This document shows positions 7,536 to 16,100 of a stretch of DNA of 33,722 nucleotides, one piece after another (the stretch's first letter is position 1; each line of letters starts with the position of its first letter). The stretch is taken from contig PLED01000066.1 of NCBI GenBank assembly GCA_003136355.1, positions 1 to 33,722 on the forward strand. The letters are read 5' to 3'. This DNA is from Vulcanimicrobiota bacterium (GTDB lineage: Bacteria; Vulcanimicrobiota; Vulcanimicrobiia; Vulcanimicrobiales; Vulcanimicrobiaceae). The notes beneath the pieces are model-generated. The model searched no databases and was not told the DNA's origin. It saw only the letters and a program-made list of their open reading frames with translations. The translations under genes and the position numbers were made by a program.

Positions 7536-9020
7536 TCAACGCCGAGCTATGGAATCAATCGCCGCGACGACGGCCGGGTCGGCCGCATCGCGCACACCGT
7601 TGAACAGAAAAGCGAACGCCACTCGCCCGTGGTGCCTGGTATTCACATACCCCGCCAGCGCAGAAACCGAGGCCAAGTGGCCGCTCTTGGCGCGTACGCG
7701 CCCGCTCGCTTGCGAGAAATGGTACCGCTTCAGCGTGCCGTCCAAGCCGCCGCGGGCGAGCAAGGGATAGAGCGCGTTGCCCCGCTCATCTGCATCGCTG
7801 TGCGCGAGCAGCCGTACGAGCGTTATCGCCGCGACACGGTTTGCATCGGCTAGCCCGCTGCCGTCTACGAGACGCAGTCCCGGGGCGGGAATGCCCTCGT
7901 TCTTCAACACCGCGCGCTCGGCGGCAAGCCCGTGCGCATCGTCGGCGCGTCCGCGCGCCGCGCCCAGCGTTCGTAAGAATTGTTCGGCGAAATGATTGTC
8001 CGAGAAAATCATCATGTGGTGCACGAGTTGCGTCAACGCAGGCGACGGATGATCCCAAAGCGTCTGCGCGTTGCGCGGAACTTTCGCGGCCTGCGACCCG
8101 CGCGCCACGCTGATCCCCGCATCGCGCAAGAATCCCAAAAGCACGACCCCGGCATAATGCGGAATATCGTGCACCGGCAAATAGAACGTGTGGTGTCTGC
8201 CCGGCGGGATCGTTCCGGACAGCCGGAAGACGCCGGGCGTTCCCATCGCCGCGATGGTCACGTCGTCCGCAGATCCGCTTGCAATCGATCCGAAGAAACT
8301 TACGGTGCGGCTCCGCGGTTTGACGCGCACGCCCGCCGGAAGGCCGGTCGACGTACCCGCTATGCGAAACTCAACCGTATCTTCGTCAATGGAAACTCCG
8401 CTGGTCGGCGCCATGAAATCTTCGTTGGCGTCGCCCGGATTCCAGTACGGGTTGAGCTCCGGGCCCGCCAGTACACTCGCGTCAACGGCAACGCCGCCTT
8501 CGATTGCGCGAATGCCAGCCGCGCGAAGTTTTTCGACGCCGCGCCGCACGTCGTCCGAACGCAGCGATGGATCTCCGGATCCAACGAGCCAAAAATCGCC
8601 GGCGATAACGCCGTTGCGGGGCGGCAGCGCGCTTGCAAAGTGCGTGTGAAACCGGTAACCGGAATTGAATTGCGCGAGCGTGACGGCGCCCACGATAAGC
8701 TTCTGCGTCGAAGCCGGAACGACGGCGTGGGCACTTCGGTCGGAGTAGAGCAGCGTGCCATCCTGCGCGACGACCGCGCAGCTCCAGTCGTAGGAGAGCG
8801 CCACTGCCGGAGCCAGCGCTTGCGCGACTGCGCTTCGCAAGTCGCGTTTTGCCGCCTCTCCCCAAGCCGGAGCCGCGCGACGGTGCGCCACGGCGATCGC
8901 ATGCGGCGGAGCGACCGGCGAATGCGCGCATCCGGCCAGCATCGCAAGCGCGACGAAGACGGTGCGCTTAAGCGCGGGAAATCGCGTCGAGCTTTTCTTG
9001 GATTTTGCGGTGTTCTTCAC
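7536..9020 (-). CDS. dacB: D-alanyl-D-alanine carboxypeptidase/endopeptidase, PBP4 type (family S13), probable lipoprotein
   Basis: This enzyme trims or cleaves peptidoglycan stem peptides in the periplasm. The three penicillin-binding motifs are present: S-x-x-K at 104-107 (VVPASTQKLIVGA), S-D-N at 340-342 (MMIFSDNHFAEQ) and K-S-G at 445-447 (RVRAKSGHLASVS). The large insertion between the first two motifs and the GSGDPSL element (147-153) are typical of the PBP4/S13 family rather than PBP5. The N-terminus has a lysine-rich start, a hydrophobic stretch and a lipobox LAGC with Cys31, so it is probably a lipoprotein. At 494 residues its length is normal. The GTG start overlaps the aminopeptidase gene by 53 bases, which is long but needed to include the whole signal peptide. 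Confidence 0.92.
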   Translation of the reverse strand: MKNTAKSKKSSTRFPALKRTVFVALAMLAGCAHSPVAPPHAIAVAHRRAAPAWGEAAKRDLRSAVAQALAPAVALSYDWSCAVVAQDGTLLYSDRSAHAVVPASTQKLIVGAVTLAQFNSGYRFHTHFASALPPRNGVIAGDFWLVGSGDPSLRSDDVRRGVEKLRAAGIRAIEGGVAVDASVLAGPELNPYWNPGDANEDFMAPTSGVSIDEDTVEFRIAGTSTGLPAGVRVKPRSRTVSFFGSIASGSADDVTIAAMGTPGVFRLSGTIPPGRHHTFYLPVHDIPHYAGVVLLGFLRDAGISVARGSQAAKVPRNAQTLWDHPSPALTQLVHHMMIFSDNHFAEQFLRTLGAARGRADDAHGLAAERAVLKNEGIPAPGLRLVDGSGLADANRVAAITLVRLLAHSDADERGNALYPLLARGGLDGTLKRYHFSQASGRVRAKSGHLASVSALAGYVNTRHHGRVAFAFLFNGVRDAADPAVVAAIDSIARR

Positions 9021-11463
9021 GCAATGCGTCGAGGTCGGTGCGCAGCCCCGTCACGGCCGCCGGCGTTTTTTGCCTTTCGCGGATGCGCGCTGCAGCTTCG
9101 GTCGCGTCGCGCCGCAGCCGTCCGTCGAAACCCGTCTGCGCCAAACGATCCAGCGGAGCCAGTAAATGTTGGTCGGCCAAACGCTCGGCGGCGATAACCC
9201 CGCTGCGCGAAATGAAAAAATTGGGGTCCCGGATGGCGCCGGCGATCGCGTCGACGGCGGCTGCACGTTCGGATTCCAGCAGCTCGGCTTGCCGCGCCAG
9301 CGCGAGCAGCGCCGCTCCGCGCGTCGCAACGTCTCCACCGGGTTTCGTAAGATCCAGCAACAGCGGCGTCGCGCGCGGATCGGCAAGTTCTCCCAGCCCC
9401 AGCGCCGCTCCCGATTCGATGACGCCATTCCACGATGTGGTACGCGCAGCGTCGCGTAAAATCTTGAAGGCCTTTTCGCTGCGCGTTTTTCCAAGCGCAT
9501 GCAACGCGGAGCGCTGAACAAAATACGACTCGTCGCCCGTGGCCGGAGCGATCAACGCTTGCGCAACTGACGGTTCTCTAAATCTTCCGAGTGCATCCGC
9601 GACTGCGCGGCGCACTTTGGGATGCGGGTGGGTGAGGGCTCCGAGCAACAGATCGCGCGCCCAGGCGGCTTGCGTTTTTCCGAGCGCAGCGGCCAGTTCG
9701 GCGGCAACGCCCCAAAACACACCGCCTTTGAACGCCGCTTCCACAGCCGATCGTGCCTGTGCGCTTCCGTCTCTCACGAGCTCGCGCCCGGCCCGGATAC
9801 GCGCAACGACGGAGGGATCGCCGGCCAGCGCCGCCGACGAAAATACCACACCAAGCGCGTACGTCACGTCGCCCAAAATGAAAGCGCCCGGATCGAACCG
9901 CACGAGTTTTGGTTCCGAATCCAGCGGAATCGTTATAGTTTCATGTTCGCGTTCGACCTGTACGCGTATGCGCCGTTCGTCGACTTCCACGTCAACGCCG
10001 AACGCAAACGCCGGATTCTGCGCGTCGACGGGCTGGGTTTGATCGATCGTCAGCGTCAGCGCGCGCCGGCCCGCGTCGTAGGTTGCGGCGACGCGAAGCT
10101 GCGGATGCCCGGCGCCGAAGATCCAGCGGTCGAAAAACCCGCGCAGATTTCGCCCGGTGGCTTGCTCGATCGCGCGTATGAGATCGATCGTCTCGACCGA
10201 ACGCTGCGCGTTATCGCGAACGTATCGCCGCAGTGCGCGCCAAAAACGTGCTTCCCCGAGCTCGCCCCGCAGCATGTGTAGAACGGCGCCGCCTTTTTCG
10301 TAGAGATGCCGGTCGAAAAGTTCGATCGGGTCGCGGTAATCGTTGCAGACGATCGGGCGCCGGTACCGCTGACGGTCTTCATCCAGATATCTCTTGACCC
10401 ACTCGAAGACGTCGTAGATATATTCGTCGTAACCGAGATCGTCCTCGCGAAACACGCCTTCGAAGAACGTGGCGAAACTTTCGTTGAGCCACGCTTGTGA
10501 CCAATCGCGGCACGTGAGCAGATCGCCGAACCACTGGTGCGCGAGCTCGTGCGCCACCAGCGGGTCGCTGGAAAAATCCAGATGCGCGCGCGCGTCGTGC
10601 AGCGTGCGATCGGTCTGCGTCGTCGCCGATGTGTTTTCCATTCCGCCGAAGATAAAATCGGAGACGGCGATCTGAGAATAACGCGCATACGGATACGGAC
10701 AGTCGAGGCGCTGTTCGAAAACGGCCATCATCTGCGGGGTCTTTCCGAAGGCGCGCTCGCCGTCGGCTTCCCGGCCCGGAAGCACGTAATAATAGATGGG
10801 AACGCTCGCGCCGGGTTGCGCGACCTCGGTGAAAGGCCCGGCCACCATCGTCACGAGATACGTCGCGTGTGGAATCTCTTGGTTGTAACGGAAGATCGTC
10901 TTCCCGCCTTCGTCGCGGCGTTCGACCTGGGCGCCGTTTCCTAAAGCGAACTGGCCTTTCGGAACGGCGATCGTTGCCGACGTGCTCTGCTTCTCGTGCG
11001 GATAGTCTAAACACGGGAACCAATAGCGCGCGTTCTCGTCTTGAGACTGCGTCCACGCATGGCGGATTTTTTTCGGATATTCCGCCGAGGGTTCGACGAA
11101 GAACAACCCGTGCCGGGGATTTTCGACGCTATAGGTTATCGCAAACGTCGCCGTCGTTTCGGGCGCTAGCGGCGGGTCGAAATGGACGTCCAGGCGGTCG
11201 CCCCGTGGCGTGAACTTGAGCTTGCGCCCGTCCGATTCCACCGAAGAAACGTTGAGGTCCACGGCGTCGAGCGTCAATAGCGCAACGGGCTCGTCGAGCG
11301 CGCGTACTGTCATCGTGCAAACGCCCTCTAAGCGGCGCCGTTCCAAATCCGGAACGAGGTTGAGATCGATGTGCTGTACGTCGACCGTCTTGTCGGGACC
11401 GTAGTGCAGCGTCGAACCGGGCAGCGCAAAGGCGCGTCGCTCGTTCGTGTCGTCGAAACTCAT
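8968..11463 (-). CDS. M1-family zinc aminopeptidase with C-terminal HEAT repeats
   Basis: This 831-residue metallopeptidase removes N-terminal residues from peptides. The exopeptidase motif GGMENTSATT (273-282) and the zinc site HELAHQWFGDLL (305-316, His305, Glu306, His309) with the third ligand Glu328 in WLNESFATFFE are intact. Residues about 30-210 form the N-terminal beta saddle domain. From about 580 the sequence turns into helical HEAT-like repeats (for example HPHPKVRRAVADALGRFREP and DESYFVQRSALHALGKTRSE). These replace the usual ERAP1-like C-terminal domain. The end (LREEHRKIQEKLDAIS) looks like a short coiled coil. No signal peptide is seen, so I infer a cytoplasmic enzyme. It overlaps the SDR gene by four bases (ATGA) and the dacB gene by 53. 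Confidence 0.93.
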   Translation of the reverse strand: MSFDDTNERRAFALPGSTLHYGPDKTVDVQHIDLNLVPDLERRRLEGVCTMTVRALDEPVALLTLDAVDLNVSSVESDGRKLKFTPRGDRLDVHFDPPLAPETTATFAITYSVENPRHGLFFVEPSAEYPKKIRHAWTQSQDENARYWFPCLDYPHEKQSTSATIAVPKGQFALGNGAQVERRDEGGKTIFRYNQEIPHATYLVTMVAGPFTEVAQPGASVPIYYYVLPGREADGERAFGKTPQMMAVFEQRLDCPYPYARYSQIAVSDFIFGGMENTSATTQTDRTLHDARAHLDFSSDPLVAHELAHQWFGDLLTCRDWSQAWLNESFATFFEGVFREDDLGYDEYIYDVFEWVKRYLDEDRQRYRRPIVCNDYRDPIELFDRHLYEKGGAVLHMLRGELGEARFWRALRRYVRDNAQRSVETIDLIRAIEQATGRNLRGFFDRWIFGAGHPQLRVAATYDAGRRALTLTIDQTQPVDAQNPAFAFGVDVEVDERRIRVQVEREHETITIPLDSEPKLVRFDPGAFILGDVTYALGVVFSSAALAGDPSVVARIRAGRELVRDGSAQARSAVEAAFKGGVFWGVAAELAAALGKTQAAWARDLLLGALTHPHPKVRRAVADALGRFREPSVAQALIAPATGDESYFVQRSALHALGKTRSEKAFKILRDAARTTSWNGVIESGAALGLGELADPRATPLLLDLTKPGGDVATRGAALLALARQAELLESERAAAVDAIAGAIRDPNFFISRSGVIAAERLADQHLLAPLDRLAQTGFDGRLRRDATEAAARIRERQKTPAAVTGLRTDLDALREEHRKIQEKLDAISRA

Positions 11464-12209
11464 GAAGGGGGAGCGGTTCGCTCGTACGGTTCGATCAACC
11501 CGCCGCTCACCGCGAGCACCGCGCCGTTGATGAAATCGTTCTTCGGCTCCAGGAAAAACCGCACCGCGCCCGCGACGTCGTCGGCCGTACCGGGCCGGCC
11601 GCGAGGGTTTTGCGCCTGCATTCCCAGCGCTTCTTCGCGCGTGATGGACTTCTGCCGGATATCGCCGGGTTCGATCACATTGACCGTGATCGCATGCTTG
11701 GCTTCTTCGAGCGAGAGCGTGCGCGCGAACGCGACGACGCCGGCCTTTGCCGCAAGATGCAGCGAGAGCCCGCGCGCCGGACGCGTGACGCTCGATCCGT
11801 TCATGCCGAAAAACACCAGGCGCCCGAAACCGCGTTCGCGCATTCCCGGCAGCACCGCGCGCGCCGCGATGACCGCGCTGCGCAGATTGCCGTCGATCAT
11901 GTCGCGGTAATCCGTCTCCGAAGATCGCTCAAACCGTTTCACAACCATCGGGCCGACGGCGTGCACCAGCGCGTCGACGGGCGCGCGCACCGCCTCGCTC
12001 AACGCCGCGGACACGACAGCTTCATCTCCCAGAAACTCGACTGGAAACGCCGCGCCCTCGCGTCCCGCACCGCGGATGAGTTCGAGCGTCGCATCGGGAG
12101 GCGTGCCGCCCGGACGAAACGTGAACGCGACGTCATGCCCGTCTTGGGCCAGCGCCAGCGCGATGCGCTGGGCCAAACCGGCCGCCGCGCCGGTGATCAA
12201 AATCCGCAT
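11460..12209 (-). CDS. atypical short-chain dehydrogenase/reductase with His in place of the catalytic Tyr
   Basis: The 249-residue protein has an SDR Rossmann fold with the nucleotide motif TGAAAGLA (6-13). In place of NNAG it has VHAVGP (82-87). Asn108 (DGNLRSA) matches the conserved structural Asn, and NVIEPGDIR matches the FabG-like N-x-I-x-P-G. The usual Y-x-x-x-K dyad reads H-L-A-A-K (151-155) inside GLSLHLAAKAGVV; the codon is CAT, checked on the minus strand. Lys155 is kept and a serine lies near 139-140. Substrate cannot be deduced. ATG 12209 has AAAGGG at a good distance. It is the first gene of the long overlapping minus-strand run and lies just after a strong hairpin terminator, yet I see no obvious promoter in the 53-base gap. 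Confidence 0.85.
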   Translation of the reverse strand: MRILITGAAAGLAQRIALALAQDGHDVAFTFRPGGTPPDATLELIRGAGREGAAFPVEFLGDEAVVSAALSEAVRAPVDALVHAVGPMVVKRFERSSETDYRDMIDGNLRSAVIAARAVLPGMRERGFGRLVFFGMNGSSVTRPARGLSLHLAAKAGVVAFARTLSLEEAKHAITVNVIEPGDIRQKSITREEALGMQAQNPRGRPGTADDVAGAVRFFLEPKNDFINGAVLAVSGGLIEPYERTAPPS

Positions 12210-12220
12210 GCGCGCCCTTT

Positions 12221-12252
12221 AACGAAGAGAACGCCGGTTTCCCGGCGCTCTC
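12221..12252 (-). terminator. intrinsic terminator of the stalk-domain protein gene
   Basis: On the minus strand an 11-base-pair stem (GAGAGCGCCGG with CCGGCGTTCTC, one G-U pair) closes a GAAA tetraloop and is followed by TTCGTT. The single wobble is a valid G-U pair only in the minus-strand RNA, which supports function on that strand. It lies just after the stop of the stalk protein gene and before the SDR start. The short, interrupted T tract makes termination probably partial, which would allow read-through into the long downstream operon. Confidence 0.65.
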
Positions 12253-12262
12253 GCGAGACGGC

Positions 12263-13051
12263 CTAGCTTGAGTACGCGATGGTTCGCGTTATCGTGATTC
12301 CGTTTGGCGAAGTTGAGGTGAGTTGGATGCGCACGGAACCGCCGGAAACGACGTTCAGCGATATGGGAACGCTAAAGTTGCCGTTGCCGTCGGCCGTTGT
12401 GTCGATCGCATAATTGCCGCGCGGAACCTGGAAGATGCCGCCAAGCGCGGCCGATGTCGACTGCGCGACGATGTGGACGGTCGAACCCGGGCGCGTGTGG
12501 CCCGAGAGCGTGAAGTTCCCGCCGACCTGCGAGTTGGCGGCCGGGCTTAAACGATTGAGCACATTGGCCGAGGGATTTCCCTGACCCGGAATCGGCGTCG
12601 CATAGACCGGCGGCGCATTGGAGCCGTTACCGTTGATGTACACGGTATTGTTGGACGGATTCCAATTGACCGCCGCACCGAGCGCCTGCGCGACGAAGCG
12701 CAGCGGAACGAGCGTACGCGCGCCGACTAAGAATGGCGCGACGTCCATATACAGCGTTTGCCCGTCCACCGTTGCGGCGGTGGATCCGATATGCAAGTGC
12801 ACGCTGCGGCCATTTCCTTGCGCGTTAATATCGTTATTGGCGTACACGACGCTCGCGCCGAGGCGTTCGAAAACGCCGCGCAGCGGTACGAAGACTCTCC
12901 CGGCGCGCTCGATGGGCGGCTGGTCGAATGAGACGGTCGCTCCGTTTACGACGACGTTAACTGCGGATTGCGCGGGTGCGTTGGCGGCCGCCAAACTCGC
13001 AAGAAGTGTCGCGGCCAGCGCCGTTGCCGCGAGCCGTTTTGCCATGATCAT
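12263..13051 (-). CDS. secreted stalk-domain protein (copper amine oxidase N-terminal domain) with Ig-like C-terminus
   Basis: The 262-residue exported protein starts with a signal peptide (MIMAKRLAATALAATLLASLA, cut near A-N-A-P-A-Q). Residues about 30-145 are a copper amine oxidase N-terminal-like stalk domain, marked by two repeats of the form R-x-F-V-P-L-R (RVFVPLRGVFERLGASV, 47-63, and RTLVPLRFVAQALGAAV). No oxidase domain follows. Residues about 165-262 look like an Ig-like/bacterial adhesive fold (LSPAANSQVGGNFTLSGHTR). Such stalk domains decorate cell-surface proteins and bind cell wall or matrix; exact role unknown. GGAGG lies nine bases before the ATG. Upstream there is a promoter candidate and a hairpin covering this ribosome site; downstream there is an intrinsic terminator. 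I therefore read it as a monocistronic, individually controlled gene. Confidence 0.85.
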   Translation of the reverse strand: MIMAKRLAATALAATLLASLAAANAPAQSAVNVVVNGATVSFDQPPIERAGRVFVPLRGVFERLGASVVYANNDINAQGNGRSVHLHIGSTAATVDGQTLYMDVAPFLVGARTLVPLRFVAQALGAAVNWNPSNNTVYINGNGSNAPPVYATPIPGQGNPSANVLNRLSPAANSQVGGNFTLSGHTRPGSTVHIVAQSTSAALGGIFQVPRGNYAIDTTADGNGNFSVPISLNVVSGGSVRIQLTSTSPNGITITRTIAYSS

Positions 13052-13058
13052 CGTTTAT

Positions 13059-13086
13059 AACCTCCGAGAATAAATCTCAGAAGGTT
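13059..13086 (-). promoter_or_regulatory. leader hairpin sequestering the Shine-Dalgarno of the stalk protein gene
   Basis: In the minus-strand transcript AACCUUC-U-GAGA pairs with UCUC-GGAGGUU around a UUUAU loop. The stem has eleven pairs, one bulged U and one U-G wobble. The 3' arm contains the whole GGAGG ribosome-binding site of the stalk protein gene. The wobble is tolerated only in the minus-strand RNA. Such an arrangement can act as a thermometer-like or protein-controlled switch; that role is inference. Confidence 0.5.
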
Positions 13087-13104
13087 GCTTACCCAGAGTG
13101 CAGG

Positions 13105-13133
13105 CTTATAGCGGCAAGCGCTCGGCAGGTTAA
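13105..13133 (-). promoter_or_regulatory. sigma-70-type promoter candidate for the stalk protein gene
   Basis: The minus strand reads TTAACC (13133-13128), a 17-base spacer, then TATAAG (13110-13105). This matches 4 of 6 and 5 of 6 consensus bases at the ideal spacing. The -35 overlaps the stop codon of the RND gene. A start near 13098 would give a leader of about 47 bases holding the hairpin. Confidence 0.45.
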
Positions 13134-16100
13134 GAGGCCGGAACTCCGGCGGCGATTCCCCCGCCCTGGGGTTGAAGCTCTTGGCGCACCGCCTTTGCAT
13201 CCGCGCGCCGTTCGAAGTAGCCCATCCAGGTGTTGTAAACCATTGGCACGATGAAAATCGTCATCGCCAGCGAGCTCAACAAGCCGCCGATAATAACCGT
13301 TCCCATTGCCGTGCGCCATTCGCCGCCTTCGGCGTACCCGAGCGAGAGCGGAAGCATGCCGAAGATCATAGCCGCAGTCGTCATTAAAATCGGGCGGAAC
13401 CGCGTGGCCGATGCGCGCAAAACCGCGTCGCGCACGCGCATGCCGCGCTTCACCAGTGTGTTGGAATAATCGACCAGCAAAATACCGTTCTTCGAGACCA
13501 ACCCGAAGAGCATGATGATGCCCAGCATCGAGATGATGTTGAGGGACTGGCCTTGCTCCGGCTGGACCTTGCCCATCACGGCCAGAAAAACCAGCGCGCC
13601 GATAATCGCCGGGGGGAGCGAGAACATGACGATCAACGGTTCGAGCCACGAGCTGTACAGAATCACCATCAGAATGTAGACCAGCACGAACGACGTGAGC
13701 AGCGCGATGCCGAGGTTGACGATCGTCTCGCCTACCCATTGCGCATTCCCTTGCGCGGCCGGCGTAATGCCCGAAGGCAAGAATCCAGGCTCACGCATTT
13801 TTTTCTGCAGCGGTGTGATCACTTGGCCGGTCGAGTAGCCGGGCATTAAATCGCTGAAGACGTTCACGACGCGCTGGCGGTTTAGCCGCTCGATGCGTGT
13901 CGGCGCCTTGGTCCAAGTAAACGTCGCGAGAGCACCCAGCGGCACGAGCATTCCGTTGTTCGCGCGCACGCGCACGTTTTGAAGCGAGGAGACGGCATTG
14001 CGATCGGCCTGCGGAAACTGTACGCGGACGTCGACCAGACCGTTAGGAGTGCGAACCTTGGTAGCAACAGCTCCGCCGACTGCGATGCGCGCAATGTTGG
14101 CGGCGGCCGCGGGTGCGACCCCCAAGAGCGCGGCCTTCGACTGATCGATGTCTACGTTCAAGCGCGGAGCAGCGATCTCGGCGGACGTTTGCACGTTCAC
14201 CGTCCCCGGAACGGTGCGCAGGAACCTCGCGATTTTTTCCGCCGCCGGCCCAATCTGATCTTCCGGGCCCGTAATGGCGTAAGAAACTGCAGATCCGCCG
14301 CCGCCGCCGCCCTCTGCCGCTACTTCGAACTCGCCGCCCGGAACCAAATACCCGAGCTTGCGGATCTGAGCGACCGCTTTATTCGTATCTTTGATGTGCT
14401 TGTCGTCCATTTGCGCGGTCACTTGCGCGAAATTACCGCCCGTGGTGGCGCCGAATCCGGACGGCTTACGGCCCACCGTCGAACTCACGGATTTTACGCC
14501 CGGCATCTTCATGATAACGTTTTCAAGCTGGCCGACGAACTTCGACGTCGTCGCAATCGGCGTGCCGGTCGAGTAGCTCACCGTCATGTTGATGACGCCC
14601 GTTTGCTGCGCCGGAAAGAAATCAAAATTAATGCCGCCCAGCAGAGACATGACCAATCCAAGCGCAATCGGCCCAGCGAGTGTGGCGATCGTGAGCGGCC
14701 GGTAGGTCCCGAGCGAGCTCAAGCCGCGCAACATCGCGGTAAACGGATTCTTCGCCCCAATCTTGTTGTAGCCGAACATGCGCAGCACAAAACCCAACGC
14801 ATAGAAACCGGCCGTCACGACGACGATGAAGATATCCATCATGACGATAGTCATGCCGCCGCCGCCTACGAGCAGGACCGCATTGAGGACTAAGACGACG
14901 CAGGCAAAGATGACGAAGCTGCCGTGTGCCAGCGCGAACGGGAGCAGTTTGGCCTGGTAGTATTCGGTAAACGCTTCGTAGCGGTGCACGATGAAGTTCA
15001 GCACGAGCAGCGCCACAATGAACACCGCGAAGACGTTGAGCAAGAACCAGCCCGTCATGTTGCCCAGCAAGAACATGCCGACCGCGACCACGAGCAAAAT
15101 GAGGTCAAGGAGACGATTGTCGAGCGCGCGGACCCACTTCGGATCGCCCTCGGAGCGGTTCAGCATGCTCCACTTCGCCGCCAGCAGCGGCGTCAGCGTG
15201 AACGATACGAAGAGCGAGAACAGCGTCGCGGTTACAACGACGGCGCCGTACTCCTTGAGATACTGGCCCGTGATTCCCGGCAAGAACGCGATCGGCAGGA
15301 AGACGACGACGTCGACCATCGTGATGGCGATCGCGGCGCCGCCGATTTCGGACCGGCCGTTGATCGCCGCATCCACCGGCTTCTGTCCCAAGTCTCGATG
15401 TCGAGCGATGTTCTCCAAGACGACGATCGAGTCGTCGACCAGGATACCGATGATGAGCGAGAGCCCCATCATCGACAAATCGTCGATATGGAAACCGAAG
15501 ATTTTCATCAGGATGAATGTCGAAAGAATCGAACTCGGAATCGCCACGAGCACCACGACGGCGTTGCGCCATGCGTGCAGGAAGAGCATCATGACGATCG
15601 CGGTCAGGAAGATACCTTCGATCAGCGACTGCCCGACGCCCCACAATTCTTTGGCGGTGAAATCTCCCGGCGCGTCTTCTTCCGTGAATTGCAAGTGCGG
15701 GAACCGCGCTTCGATCGCCGCCATCTGCGTGCGGGCGATCTTGGTGGCTTTGATCTGGTCGGCGTCGAGGGTCGGGTTGATCGAAATGTAGACGCGCGGT
15801 TTGCCGTTAAAGTGCGAGATCGTGCGCAGCTCAAGATGGCTATCGTAAACGTTTGCAACGTCCGCGATGTGCAAGCCGGTCGCCGCGGCTCCCGCAATGG
15901 GCAGCGGGATCGCAAGAATGTCGCCGGTGTTGTTAATGTAGGAGTTTACCGAAACGGTCGCCTCTTGCGTCGGCTGCGTCATCAGACCGCCGGGCACGTT
16001 GAGATTATCTGCGGAAACGGCGCCGAAGATATCGGTGAGCGTCGCGTTCGTGGCGAGCAGTTTGCCCGGGATCGGCTCGACGTGAAACTCGCGGTTGGCC

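Noticed and set aside
7980-9197. A 405-codon plus-strand open reading frame across dacB and the aminopeptidase
   Set aside because: It spans the junction of two well-supported minus-strand genes and is Arg-rich shadow sequence; the 6790-7770 frame is the same kind of artefact.
13059-13086. Hairpin as a terminator of the RND gene
   Set aside because: No T tract follows it; instead it contains the ribosome site of the next gene and lies behind a promoter candidate.
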